From NCBI RefSeq assembly GCF_020080835.1, contig NC_058163.1:682001-746000 (forward strand): a stretch of 64,000 bases of DNA, in the 5' to 3' direction. The translations under genes and the position numbers were made by a program. Below, piece by piece: positions 11,553 through 23,130 of this stretch. How positions within the stretch are numbered: position 1 is the stretch's first letter; every line of letters starts with the position of its first letter. The DNA comes from Cotesia glomerata (lineage: Eukaryota; Arthropoda; Insecta; Hymenoptera; Braconidae). The notes beneath the pieces were generated by a model, which made no database searches, was not told where the DNA came from, and was given only the letters and a program-made list of their open reading frames with translations.

Positions 11553-12165
11553 ATTTTGTTAAAATAACAAAAGACGGGATAACTGAAAAATACGTTGTGG
11601 TAACAAATGAGTGTAGTTAAAAAGCAACAAATCCATTAGTTGCATTAACAAAATGTTTCAAGTTGTACTAACAAACCAGTTCGTTAAATCACAAAATCAA
11701 TTTGTTGCTCTAACAAAATCATTTTGTTGCTGTCACAAAATGACTTTGTTGCTGCAATAAAATGATTTTGTTGCTGTTACAAAGTGATTTTATTGCAATA
11801 ACAAAATTAATTTGTTGCCAAAATATTTTTCAAATCAGCTATAGCTGATTATAGCATATCTTTAAATGTATTCTTATAAAATTTACTGTAACAAATATAT
11901 TTGTTACTTCAACAAATTCTCTTTGTTATTTTAATAGATTAATTTTGCTGTTTTAACAAAAAAATTTGTTATACCAACTAAAGTATTTTGTCGAATCAAC
12001 TTAAAGATTTTGCTATAGTAACAAAATTGTTTTGTGGTTATAACATATCAATAACTTGTTATAACCTTAATTTTGTTATTTTAACATATAATTTGTTATC
12101 GCTATGTCAACAAATTCATTTGTTACCACAACATTTCTTAGGTTATTTTAACAAAATTTTTTTCT
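11553..12165. repeat. Self-complementary AACAAAAT/ATTTTGTT minisatellite
   Basis: A run of ~20-30 base degenerate units, each with AACAAA(A/T) and a facing (A/T)TTTGTT, often spaced by 3-5 bases with 'GCT' between units. Each unit can fold on itself. The 107-residue ORF across its end is not supported as a gene. Confidence 0.7.
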
Positions 12166-13242
12166 GCGTGTACGATATAACGCGGCTTGTCAGCACGATA
12201 GCGTTTTCAATTTATAACCGATTCTTCTCAAACTCAACATGCTTTATCTATCGATCAAGACCAAGGTTATGTTCGAAGATGAGCTTAATCGGGCAAGTAA
12301 TTTGGAAATGACAGGATTTTGAAATTTTGAAAATCATAAAAATTGATGTTTTTACTACTTCAACTTGATATAATTAATGATCGAGACAAGATATCAAAAT
12401 TCGGTAAAATGCATCGTAAAGCTCTTTTAATAAGCTTCAATTACCACTTCCACTACTCAGAAGTGGTAATAGCCTCAATATTACTCCTTTTAGAATTCGT
12501 TTAATGAAACAGTTTTACTGTTGCAGCCGTTTTAGAATTATTGTCTGCATCATAGCTTAATCATGATGTAAATTCAATAATTACGATAATGATTAGTCTT
12601 TCGTGTAATGTTTTCAGGTAATTCGTCAGTAAATATGTCACAAATTAGTTCTATATATTGTTTTCTTCAATTAAAATTTTATCCGGTTTCAAACATCTGA
12701 TTGATTTGCAAATTGTTGTTCCTAAGCAGTTATTTAAAATTTAGTCATTTATAATTCAAATTTTATAATCTTTGCAATTCTTTGAGAAACTTTTTCTTCA
12801 AAAGTTAATTTTTTTTCAAAAATTTGTTCTAAATAGTTTTAAATTTATTATTGAATTTTGTTTTTAATTCATAAATAAGTTATACATTATTGGTATTATT
12901 ATATTATTTTATTAAAAATCAATTTTCTTTATTTGAAAAATCTACTTCCATTTCGGCTGCCGAATGGCCTTTTTTTTTTTTTTTATTTATTTATTTATTT
13001 ACTTATAATTAATTTTTTTAAATGCCAAGTTTGCTAACCTTAGCGTCATAATTTTTTAAATTTTGTTACGAATAAATAAAAAAAATAAATTTTATTTTTA
13101 AAATAGCACTTGCAATGTTTTTAAATTTCTAAATGTCAAATTTTTTCATTAAAATATTTTTATAATAATTGAATCATTATAAAACTCCAAAAAATTGGAC
13201 AGCTGTTTCTTAATTAAAAATCATGAATAAAAAAATACATAC

Positions 13243-13704
13243 CCGATTTTCATCTTCGTCATTGCTGACAGGAACAGTACCATCCAAATGATTGCCAACT
13301 TCCCTCAATGCAGAATTTCTCTCCAGCTCGACTTTTTCCAGCTCTTCCTGATTTTTAATGATAGCCTCGTCGATCAGGCTCCTGATTTTCTTGATCTTGA
13401 AGACTGTCAGCTCCCTGAGAATATCTGCATTGATGGCCTCCAAACCACTAACAACACTCTCGGGCAAAGTGTCATCATCTCCGATGGGTTCTTTTTTCTT
13501 CATTTTCTCTCCAATAATATTGGAGCACAAGTTTTTTAATTTATTATAATTGTCCGCACGATGACGGCATTGCCTCCAAGTTTTATCCTTATCAATCACC
13601 AGGTTAACCAAGCCGACATCCTTGAACCGCTTTCGCTGGTTTTCTCTCACCAGCTCGACATTGGCTCCTTTATCTTCACGAAATAAATCGAGGTCCAGCA
13701 CCAT
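13243..13704 (-). CDS. SerRS: Seryl-tRNA synthetase, exon 1 (copy A)
   Basis: First coding exon, 154 residues. It starts [13 protein letters not shown] as animal SerRS does, and ends ..NDEDENR at a GTATGT donor (13,242-13,237). Residues ~1-120 form the N-terminal helical arm (long coiled coil) that grips the tRNA-Ser variable arm. [17 protein letters not shown] and the PVSNDEDEN segment are typical of the eukaryotic cytosolic form. The next residue, V of V-E-R-T-F-G-D, is the first codon of exon 2, so the junction is phase 0. No mitochondrial presequence is seen. The exon is identical to that in copy B. Confidence 0.95.
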
Positions 13705-13709
13705 TTGTA

Positions 13710-13910
13710 TATTTTTTAATTTAACAGATTTATTTTTCGCGTATGCACGTGGTAAAAATTTTTTAGATAAAATGTCGCACCGTATGTAATAAAAATTAAA
13801 AAACTTTGCGACGTCGCTTGTGTTACTGCGCAGCTATTTCTGCGCATGCTAATGCGCAGCTTTTTCTGCGCAGGTTACTACGCATGCTTCTGCGCAGGCG
13901 CGAGAAAATT
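13710..13910 (-). promoter_or_regulatory. SerRS promoter with TGCGCA cluster (copy A)
   Basis: Directly upstream of the SerRS start lie five TGCGCA cores and one ACGCATGC within 13,827-13,903. They are the only GC-rich patch for kilobases. No TATA box is placed to serve the start. TGCGCA dyads resemble the site of NRF-1 / Ewg factors, a common housekeeping promoter element. The factor is inferred from motif shape only. Confidence 0.55.
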
Positions 13911-14235
13911 TTAAATTCAAAATTTTATTTAAAAAAAACAAATTAATTTTTTTTGTAAAAATTATTTTTTTTTTTAAATTATTAAAAATGAATTTTTTTG
14001 GTAAAAATAAAGTTTTTTTTTGTAAAAATTATTTTTTAAATTATTAAAAATGAATTTTTTTTTGGTAAAATAAGTTTTTGTAAAAATAATTTTTTTTTAA
14101 TAAAAATAATTTTGTAAATTATTAAAAATAAATTTTTTTTTATAAAAATCATTTTTTTTTAAATAATTTTTTAAATTATTAAAAATAAATTTTTTTTGTA
14201 AAAATGAATTTTTTAAATTGAAATAAATATTATTT
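13911..14235. repeat. Degenerate AT tandem repeat upstream of SerRS (copy A)
   Basis: About five imperfect units of ~60-70 bases, each reading roughly AAATTATTAAAAATGAATTT, T-run, GGTAAAAATAA, T-run. Unit length differs slightly between copies A and B through homopolymer length. Confidence 0.6.
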
Positions 14236-15163
14236 TTTACTAAAAAAATTAAAATAAATAAAAAAATTGCTTTTATAATTATTTACAATTTTAAAAAATT
14301 TTCTTTGCAATAATTTATTTAAAAACATTCAGATATTTTTACCAACTAAATAATCTTAAAAAATTTATCTAATTATTATTTAATGTAATTTTGCATTTTT
14401 TCTTTAAATTAAAATTTAATTATTTTTTGAATCAAACCTTAATGCGAAAAATTAAAAAATATAAAATGTGATTTATTTAAGTGAAAAGTGTACTAAATAA
14501 ATAAATAAATAAAATACAAAGAAAAAATAAAATTTTACGGTTGATCCACTCGACAACTCTGCTCTTGAAAAGGATTCAATCCAATGGCAAACATTATTCG
14601 CGTATAAGATCGATTTCACGCTTCTAACGTATAGTAAACGCTCTTCGGATCTTGTATCCTTTTTAACTAAGATAAATACTTTTATTTTCTTTATATTTTA
14701 TTTCTTTGAAGAGATATTAAATATTTTTTTCTGTCGATGATTAATAAATTTTTAAAGTAATTTAATTATAATAATAATTAATTATTAAATAATAAAATAG
14801 ACTAATGTAGCGACATTAATAATGGGTTATTCATTTTTATTAACAAAATGTATGTATCATTTAACAATGAATAGATAATGATGATAATAATTCAAAAATC
14901 ATGATCCATTTTATTTAATATCACCACAAACGATAATTTTATTCAAGAAGAATGTAAATTTTTATCTATTACAAATCATTTGAATAATGGTATATTATCA
15001 TAATAAATAAAAAATCTCATTTGTATATTTTACATAAAACATCTTGAAGAAAAAAATTTGAGTGATATTTAAAGTTATCTTTCTCGCTTCAAAAAGTAGG
15101 ACGTTATTTCGATTTGATTTTAAGGATAAAATAAAAAAAAATAATTTAGAAATTTTTGAATAG
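14236..15163. other. AT-rich intergenic sequence
   Basis: No gene, repeat family or inverted ends recognised. A less AT-rich patch at 14,530-14,680 contains no open frame longer than a few codons. Confidence 0.5.
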
Positions 15164-17505
15164 TTTAGTGAAGAAATTTACAAGAAATTTCTATAGAAAA
15201 CGCAACGCCACCTGTTGATAATATTTTTAACTATGCACTGGGTTGGAAGGTTGGCGCAACGAGCAGAGAGTGTGTGCTGACGCACGAGGGCAGCAAGGAG
15301 GTATTTATTGTTTAGAAATAAATAAATTTAAGTAAGGTAAAAGACCCAATACCGGAACGACGAAGGGTACATGACTGGTTTTTATTACTTAAAAAATATT
15401 CAAATGGTTCATTAGTAATAATAATTCATCCAATCATATAGAATAAACATGTAGTTATACGAAAAATAATTAAATTTATCAATTTTGTCGAATTTAATAT
15501 TAAAAAAAAAACATGTTTTTTGAAAAAGTCTAAAAGACCCAGTATTGGAACACCTTAAATGCCTAGTCCCAATACCGGAATATGGTTGACCCAATACCGG
15601 AACGATAAATAAAACTAATTTTTTTAATCTAAAGAGTCCGCTTTTCATGAGCTGAATTAATTAAGTAATTAATTAACAAATCATAATACTTTATGTGAAT
15701 TTTTCTGAATTTATAAAACTAATTTATAAAATGTTATCTTCGACTTAACTTTCGGCATCCTACTACTACCTATAAAAACTAACCAGTTAATTCAGAACTC
15801 AAATGACATGTATGGATAGTGAAACTAACAATAATTATTTAATATTAAAAATCAAATAAATTTTACTAAAAATCAAAAAAAAATAAACGATGCGAGGTTA
15901 TACTTGACGACATCTTATGTAAAAAAGAAAATTTCAAAACAGAAATTTGCTTTTGTTCTTCAAGTTAAAATTTACGAATATTTGAAGCAATTTTTATAAT
16001 AAAATTACTTTCTGTATTAAATGTTATTTCACAATAACTTTTGTTGTTGTGCTTGATGTAAACAATCAACACAGTATATATCGTAAATGTCAATAAATAA
16101 TATCATTATGGCTGACTGTTCCGATACTGGGTATTAGCGCATTTCGGGTGTACCAAGAGACAAACAGTAAATTTTAAATAACAATAGGGTCTTTTTTGTA
16201 TTATCAATTAATTGGATCGAATTCCTTTAGTATTTGTATTAATCACATAAAAAAAAAATTTTAGTGAAAAGTATTTCCGTTAGGTTTCTATGAGCTTAAG
16301 ATCATCGAGTGATTTCTTAGCAAAACCATTAAGAGACCTTGATAAGTCAGAAATCTAAGACTATTGACATCATTAACATTTTTTTTTCAATATTTCCAAT
16401 ATAATTTAAAAGTTTGAATTCATATTTCATTATGTAAAAAAAAGATTGGAGGTTTTCTAATAAAAAGAAAAGTTTGTTTCACAGTCGACGCTCTCTGTAT
16501 TCGGACCTCTCTGTATTTCACAAACTCTTCTCTGTATTTTGACCCACATTCTTTCTCTCTGTATTTGACGATTTTTACAATAACAGCTCTTATGGACAAG
16601 GACGAGTCAAATACAGAGAAGTGTTCCCTGTAGCCGGGCGAGTCAAATACTGAAAAGAGCACGTTGACACCTGTAATTTTGATTGAGAGTACAGAGATAA
16701 AAAATATAAAACTAATAATTGTCAAATCGTTCCTGGTATTGGGTCTTTTACCTTAGCAAAATGTTCTGAGAAGAATTTCTTTTAAATTGGTTAAAATTTC
16801 TCGAAAATCTTTCGATTGATTTTTAAGGAAAAATTATAAATTTATACTCAAAAAGGATTGAGAAATTTTTTAAATGGCTGTAACTTTTTGCGCTCAGGAT
16901 TTTTGATTTGCTGTTTGCCGGGCATTCGACGCTATTTTTTAAGTACTAAAATAGTTTATAAGCTGTTGAGTCGTGATGGATCGAACAATTTAAAAAGTTA
17001 TCCTTCAAAAAGGAGTAGAAAATTAAAAATGGTTAGAATTTTTGAACTTGTCGTTGGATTTAGACTTGCTTGGCGGTAGAGATTTAGTTTTTAAGTCCAA
17101 CAAAAGTGTCTCTGTCTGGACATTGATTAGTCAAATATTTATAAAGTTATTTAGAACAAAAGTTAAAAAACAATTGTATATTTTGTTGGTGATTTATTTG
17201 TTTTTGATAATATCTTTCTCCGGGCAAGTACCATTGACTTTAAAATCTAATCAGATTGAAAGTCTCAATTAACACTTTCGAAGGCCGTGGAGCTCATCTC
17301 GAGAAGGTTTCGATTCCTCCCTGTGAAGATATCCTACGACAAATTTTATTTTCTTACATGCTTTGAGTACACGGCCGGACGTCCAGCCGGGAATAGTCGA
17401 ATCGGCTTCCTAGTCAAAAATTCAAAACCACCGGGAGATCTGATTAAAATTCATTCTATAAATCGGATCTCAATAACCTCCTCTACTTTTCAAAATCATT
17501 CTTTT
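15164..17505. repeat. Left arm of a ~0.9 kb inverted repeat (copy A)
   Basis: From TTTAGTGAAGAAATTT onward this arm is inverted at 18,660-19,584. It is interrupted by the TA-flanked element at 15,335-16,753. Within the arm, GGCATTCGACGCTATTTTTT and GGGAATAGTCGAATCGGCTT..GGAGATCTGATTAAAA align with the wasp repeat at 62.7-63.5 kb. The two arms therefore look like two facing diverged copies of that family. Short ORFs here are spurious. Confidence 0.75.
15335..16753. mobile_element. TA-flanked element with AGGTAAAAGACCC ends (copy A)
   Basis: Inverted ends AGGTAAAAGACCCAATACCG. TA occurs at 15,333-15,334 and again at 16,754-16,755. The partner arm near 19,400-19,430 keeps the empty site with a single TA, so the boundaries are exact. 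TA target duplication fits the Tc1/mariner superfamily. 'ACCCAATACCGGAA' recurs inside (15,535-15,605), and a facing CTCTGTATTTGAC/GTCAAATACAGAG pair lies at 16,483-16,620. No transposase ORF is seen, so it is non-autonomous. Confidence 0.85.
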
Positions 17506-18659
17506 TCAAAGCATGAAGTTAAAAACAAATTCCCAGACATGACAATCGTTGAACTTCGGCCTTTTTGATAAATTCACACCAGAAAGTGTTTATCAGCCGA
17601 ATAATGGCTTTTCAATATAATTTTGTATTCAGATATCAAACTTTGATATGTTTGACATTATATTTGCATTGTACCTCCTGCCCGCCAGGGCGGAAGTAAA
17701 ACTTATTTTTCTCTCTCCACTCTCTCTATAAAAAAATAGAAAAATAATTAATCGAATAAATCAGGATGTATTTTTGGAGAAAAAAAGGCAGTAAATTGAT
17801 TATATTTCATGTCATTGCCAGCAAATAAATCATAAAACTGAATCACAATGTACGTAGGTGTTGAGAGCAAAATAATCCATGAATTTTTTCAATTTGTATA
17901 AACATATATATATTTTTATTTCGACGAATTATAGCTTTTGTTAATTAAATTGCTAGTAATTATTTATTCTCTGTAGATACTTTTCAGCAGATGATTTATT
18001 TAGATTTAATTACGAGTTTCATTACCTAATTACTGGACACATTAAGAAACTTGAATTAATTATTTATATGAGTTGAACCGACTTTTGAACACTTAATTTA
18101 ATCCTAATACTTTATTGTTAAGAAAAAGTTGTGCAATGGATGTTTGAAATAAATCAAGTGAAAAATGATTAAGTTCCCATTTAAAAAGCTCTCTTTATGC
18201 ATGTGACTAATCAATAACTTTTGTGAGTTAAAAAAAAAACTAGCTTCTTTTGGTATAGATTTGTATAATTTGTTTTATCCTACTCATTTCCTTTCCTATT
18301 AAGGATATTTAGCTATTTTATAATCTAAATACTCAACTCCAAATGGCACAACTTTTTTTTCTCCAATAAATGTATGCGATTGGTACGTACTTGGGCAGCC
18401 GGATTAAATGAATTATTGCCGGATGTTCCGTTAACTGATTGATGGCCACGGCCATTCTTTCATTTCTTTTTTCTTTCTTCCTCTATTTCACTTTTTAATC
18501 CATTGATCATTATCATTACTCGCGGGTTATAAAATGGATTTGTTCTGTCTAGACAATACAGATTTAAAGATTTCATTAAAAAACTTTGAACTTTTATTGA
18601 GTTTACTCACCTTTTTAAACTCAATCTTTAAAGCATGGTTGAGCTTCAGAGCTGATCTC
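17506..18659. other. Spacer between inverted arms (copy A)
   Basis: AT-rich sequence with no recognised gene. A facing GTATTCAGATATCAAACTTTGATATG palindromic patch lies at ~17,628. The region is unique within the window apart from copy B. Confidence 0.4.
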
Positions 18660-19584
18660 TTAAAATGAATCATTTTAAAAAAGTAAGAAGTTATTAAGGT
18701 CCGATTTAGAGAATGAGTGCTATTAATCAGATCTCCAGGTTTTGAGCTCCTAGGAAGCCGATCCGACTATTCCCGGCTGGACGATCCGACTGTGTGTAAA
18801 CATGTAAAATAAAATTCTGTCGTAGGATATCTTCAGGTGAGGGAATCGTGAATCTTCTCGAGATGAGCTCCACGGCCTTCTCGAAAGTGTTAATTTGAGA
18901 CTTCGATCTGATTAGATTTTTAAAGTCAATGGTACTTTTGCCCGAGAAAAAGATATCAAAAACAAATAAATCACCAACAAAATATACAATTGTTTTTTAA
19001 CTGTTGTTCTAAATAACTTTATAAATATTTGACTAATCAATGTCCAGACAGAGACACTTTTGTTGGACTTAAAAAACTAAGTCTACCGCCAAAGCAAGTC
19101 TAAATCCAACGACAAGTTCAAGAAATTCTAGCCAATTTTTTTAATTTCTACTCCCCTTTTTGAGATAATCCCTTTTTAAATTGTTCGATCCATCGACTCA
19201 ACAGCTTATAAACTATTTTAGTACTTAAAAAATATCGTCGAATGCCGGCAAGCAAATCAAAACCGAGCGCAAAAAAAGTTACAGCCATTTAAAAATTTCT
19301 CAATCCTTTTTTGATATAAATTTATAATTTTTTTCCTCAAAAGTCAATCGAAAGATTTTCGAGAAATTTTAACCAATTTAAAGAAATTCTTCAAAACATT
19401 TTGCTACTTAGAATTTCTATTTATTTCTAAACAGTAAATAACTCCTTGCTGCCCTCGTGCGTCAAGCACACTCTTTGCTCGTTGCGCCAACCTTCTTCCT
19501 GACTCAAGTGCATAGTTAAAAATATCATCAATGGGTAGCGTTGCTGTTTTTCTATAAAAATTTCTTTGAAATTTCTTCACTAAA
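18660..19584. repeat. Right arm of the inverted repeat (copy A)
   Basis: Inverted counterpart of 15,164-17,505 without the nested element. It ends AAATTTCTTCACTAAA. It carries the pre-insertion site of the AGGTAAAAGACCC element. Confidence 0.75.
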
Positions 19585-20097
19585 AATCCACACTAATAGA
19601 AGAGGATTTATTAACTATCAATAATTTAATTTCTTAAATTTTTAATAAATATTTTTTAACATTCAATAAATATTTATTTGAAAGGGAGAGTAAATGCATT
19701 TATTAATAGTTAATAAGTATTTATTAACAGTTAATAAATATTTTGTTGAGTGAATTTGTTTCTGCTTGCAATGTCATATGAATATCAAGATTGCTTATAA
19801 ATAAAAATCATCTTTATAAATTATTTGCATTAATTACATTACATTATAATAACGTTTATTGTAAAATACCAAATTCTACTCTATAGCTCATAATTATCTT
19901 TTATATTTTCAAATATTAAAAAGGGTAGTTTATTTAGCTGAATTTATTTATTTTCATGTATTATTCCAGCTATAGGGTTCTAAAAGTGTCAAAAAGAGAA
20001 AATAGCTATTTTTGCTTTTATTTTAAATAAATATTTGTTAACAGTTAACAAATATTCATTAACCATTAATAAATATTTATTAACAGTTAATAAATTG

Positions 20098-20888
20098 TAC
20101 ACGGAAAAAAAGTAAACTTGTTATAAAATAACAGTCGATTTATAATAATAAGTAATGATCAACTGCTAAAATACCATTTCAAACAGTAAAATCGTGATTT
20201 TACTATTCACTATATAATATTTACTCATTTAAACGTTACAATTCTACTCTTTATATGGAAGAAAATACTATTTCAAACAGTAATATTCGCTATGTAAATG
20301 TCACAAAATGTTTAAGTATAATAATTAAGAATTCAGACTTTGATATTTATCATTTCGTACCCTAAAAATGATCTTATGATATGTAAAAAAGTATAAAAAT
20401 AAAAAGGATTAGTAGAATTTCTAATACGAGAAACGTTAATATTTGCAAAAGTAAAATGGTAAATTCTAAACGCAACGCTAAAATCAAACTGTAATTATTG
20501 GACTTTCTTGGACTGGTAAAATGTATATTTTAAAAACGTATAATTTTTACTGTTTTAAATGTTAAATTCTCCCCAGAATGAGACCCCCTTCTCTTTCATC
20601 TAGGAGGTTCTCCTTCTCCTCATAATATCGACTATATATTGAAATGGCAATTTTTTACTGTTTTGAAACTGTAATTTTTAAGATAAGAATCGTTTATTTA
20701 CTATAGTGACAGCTACCTAATCACTTATTTTTGGATATTAAATTATAAATTGTGGCTTTTGTACTTTCTACATTAAATTCTGTAATATTTATATTTTTTG
20801 CCACCCGATGTCCCGCTTTACTGTTTGAAACTATAAAAATTATCCGGAGATCCGAAGGTGAATATTACAGTTTACTTTTTTCCGTGTA
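20098..20888. mobile_element. TACACGGAAA-ended MITE (copy A)
   Basis: Ends TACACGGAAAAAAAGTAAAC and the inverse of TACACGGAAAAAAGTAAACT (791 bp with padding errors; 763 bp in copy B). The interior has repeated CAAACAGTAA motifs. It lies within the CACTGATAGAA element. A second, truncated copy is at 62,400-62,665. The TACACGG terminus is shared with the 9458-9681 MITE. Confidence 0.7.
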
Positions 20889-20893
20889 CTTAA

Positions 20894-21120
20894 TATAGTA
20901 TATTACACATCTAGGGCAGTAAAATAAGAAATGTCTCCAGATCACATGTAATTGTTGTTGTCCGAGAGCCGAGGCCGAGGTCAATAAACTATGTGATCTG
21001 AGGCTTCTTCTGACACTGCCCGTGAATAATGTGATACTATTTTTCTTCTCGACGGAGGCGGAAAGCGGCATTTTCGTTTAGCGCAGCGGGAGGAAAATTG
21101 ACGCTTTCCGCCCGGAAAGT
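20894..21120. repeat. GC-rich double-hairpin repeat, copy 1 (copy A)
   Basis: A long stem built on CTCAGATCACATG facing CATGTGATCTGAG, then a second stem on GGCGGAAAGCG facing CGCTTTCCGCC with a TTTAGCGCAGCGGGA loop. Copy A is garbled by extra bases (for example in the right arm near 21,005). Copy B, 53,570-53,790, shows the clean structure. Confidence 0.65.
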
Positions 21121-21414
21121 GAAAAAAGAGTACTTTCTTAACTGTTAATAAATATTTGTTAATTAACAAATATTTATTAACATTTAATAAATTGGCTAAT
21201 AAATAATTTATTAACTTAATAAATTGGCTAATAAATAATTTATTAACTTAATAAATATTTATTAAATCCTATGTCAAAAATCATTTAATAAGTTAATAAA
21301 AGCTTATTAAATATAAACAAATTTTCTATCAGTGTATTTTAAAATTTCTAGAATTATTTTTCAGAATCATAATTTTTGGTATTTCACTCAAAAATCAACT
21401 ACACTAAGAAAAAT

Positions 21415-21645
21415 GAAGTATGTGTATTATTACACACCTAGAGGGAAGTAAAGTAAGAAATGTCTGCCAGATCACATGTAATTGTCGGCCGAGGCGAAGC
21501 CGGGGTTGACAGAGCATGTGATCTGAGGCTGCGGCTTACTTCCCGAGGAGTGTATACTATTTTGTCCGACACGAGAGCGGAAAGCGGCAACTTAGTTTAG
21601 CGCAGCGGGACTGAAAGTTGCCACTTTCACACCGTGAGGGCTAAA
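21415..21645. repeat. GC-rich double-hairpin repeat, copy 2 (copy A)
   Basis: A paralogous double hairpin ~520 bp from the first, with the same order of stems and loop. Its arm sequences differ from copy 1 in a paired way (see findings). Clean in copy B at 54,076-54,291. Confidence 0.65.
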
Positions 21646-22139
21646 AATTTTATTTTTAAATATGGGCATTTTTGTAATAAAAAATGAATTTATGGGAGAA
21701 TTTTCAACAATCTTATTTTCTTACCTGAAGAAATAAAAATTTTTCTACATTTAAAAATAAAAACAATTTCAGATGCTTTAAAATTTTTTAATCCAAAATT
21801 GTTTTTCTTTCAAATCTCGATTTTTTTTTTTCAACAATAAAATTACTGTGAGAAAAATTTTTATCTCTTCAGCTAAAAAATAAAAAACAATATTTTTTGT
21901 AAATATATTTATTGTAAAACTCCGGACGGATGTAAATTTATTGATAATATTCAAAGATAAAATTGCCCGAGGTAATGAACGCTAATTAACCCAGAAGTTA
22001 CATAAGTAACTAACATGCCAACTAAATAAAATAGATTGCGTGTAAGCTGCAAGTAAAATAAAAAAAATAAAGTTAAATGAAGCCAGATCTAAGGTGATTG
22101 AAGAATAATAAAGATAGTTGACTTTTGATTTGTACCTTA
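21646..22139. other. AT-rich sequence
   Basis: No gene or repeat recognised. It separates the hairpin repeats from the promoter-like block. Confidence 0.4.
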
Positions 22140-22460
22140 AGGGCACCTATTGGAACCTGTGGCTCGAGTCAATGGATTCAAAAGTTTAAAAAGAAGGGTT
22201 ACCAACTCACCGAGGAGCGAGGAGAAAAGCGTCGGAGGAAAGAGGAGATGGAACTACCCTCTATTGGTTGACGGGAGTAGTAATTGAGGTTACGAGTTCA
22301 ACGAGGGGATGAATCGCAATCGCCAGTTGCCGGCACTAGGAGCTTATATATAAAAGCTCTGAGCTTGCGGGCTGCATATCGGTTCCTGACTTAGTTCGTG
22401 TGTCATCACTCACTTTTCAAATTTCATTTCTTTGAGGTTTTTGATCAACAAATACAGTCT
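22140..22460 (+). promoter_or_regulatory. TATA promoter-like block (copy A)
   Basis: A sudden GC-richer block ending in TATATATAAAAG (22,345-22,356). Copy B (54,778-55,084) is cleaner. In copy A the downstream donor-like GTAAGT reads AATACAGT, probably through sequence error. Confidence 0.35.
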
Positions 22461-22706
22461 ATTTATTATTATAATAATTAATAATTAAAAGTTAATTTGA
22501 TTTATTATTATTAATTTCATTTCATTTCATGTATGTGACTTTTATTATGTAAAACTATTGTACTGAAAAACAAATTGTTCGCAAAAAGTCCCTGATTGCA
22601 ATGTCAAAAATTAGTCAAAGTTGTTTTGTAGTTATCGCACCTAGTTTTTAGTTATTATTGTTATTATTTATTGCTGTAACTTTTCTTCTTACTGACTTAC
22701 TCCCAA

Positions 22707-22806
22707 NNNNNNNNNNNNNNNNNNNNNNNNNNNNNNNNNNNNNNNNNNNNNNNNNNNNNNNNNNNNNNNNNNNNNNNNNNNNNNNNNNNNNNNNNNNNNN
22801 NNNNNN
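22707..22806. other. Assembly gap (100 N)
   Basis: Exactly 100 N, the conventional gap of unknown length. It truncates duplication copy A on its left and the pentapeptide-coding repeat on its right. Confidence 0.99.
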
Positions 22807-23130
22807 CTCATTAATTTTCGGCTCTTCAATATTTGGCTCATTAATATTTGACTCATTAATTTTTGACTCATTAATTTTCAGCTCATTAATTTTTGTCTCA
22901 TTAATTTTCGGCTCTTTAATATTTGACTCATTAATTTTTGGCTCATTAATTTTTGTCTCATTAATTTTCGGCTCTTCAATATTTGACTCATTAATTTTTG
23001 GCTCATTAATTTTTGTCTCATTAATTTGTTCAACTCATTAATTTTCGTCGACTCATCAATTTTCGGCTTATTAATATTTAACTCATTAATTTTTGGCTCA
23101 TTAATTTTTGACTTATTAATTTTCGGCTCT
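22807..23130 (-). repeat. KINE-coding 15-bp tandem repeat (left arm)
   Basis: On the minus strand, tandem 15-base units of about AAAATTAATGAG(C/T)(C/T) code for (P/S/L/E)-K-I-N-E/K pentapeptides, opening S-E-E-P-K-I-N-K-S-K-I-N-E. It runs into the N gap. This is a hydrophilic, low-complexity stretch of the modular gene. Confidence 0.75.

Larger units (their letters stand above)
11345..12970. mobile_element. GTAGATTTC-family repeat, third copy with minisatellite (copy A)
   Basis: Head GTAGATTTTATAAAAATCTA, then an (AT)n tract (11,463-11,532), a minisatellite (11,553-12,165), the ATATAACGCGGCTTGTCAGC block at ~12,174, and a tail AAATCTACTTCC..GCCGAATGGC near 12,945-12,970 with a T-run. The minisatellite sits exactly where other copies hold only the AT tract. 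Confidence 0.55.
19591..21334. mobile_element. CACTGATAGAA-ended composite element (copy A)
   Basis: Left end CACTAATAGAAGAGGATTTA, right end ..TTTTCTATCAGTG. The same CACTGATAGAA(A/G)GATTTATT terminus recurs at 55,487, 57,412, 58,675, 60,628 and 62,339. The interior is rich in TTAATAAATATTTATTAA. One block (19,640-20,095) recurs inverted at 55,590-56,110 and 61,808-62,330. Nested inside are the TACACGGAAA element and one GC-rich hairpin repeat. No coding capacity. Confidence 0.6.
1..22706. repeat. Direct segmental duplication, copy A
   Basis: This segment recurs in the same order and orientation at 32,799-55,325. It includes SerRS, every nested element, the microsatellites and the GC-rich hairpins. 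Positions 1 to about 16,400 match copy B almost base for base. From about 16,400 to the N gap, copy A carries many extra single and double bases, which is how uncorrected long-read sequence looks. The copy stops at the 100-N gap exactly where copy B runs on into unique sequence. An assembly duplicate or a second haplotype is more likely than a real tandem duplication. Confidence 0.9.

Noticed and set aside
17287..17568. 93-residue ORF in the inverted arm
   Set aside because: It is absent from copy B because of indels and lies inside a noncoding repeat family related to 62.7-63.5 kb.
22658..23041. 127-residue ORF rich in S-L-I-F
   Set aside because: It spans the 100-N gap and is the antisense of the KINE-coding repeat.
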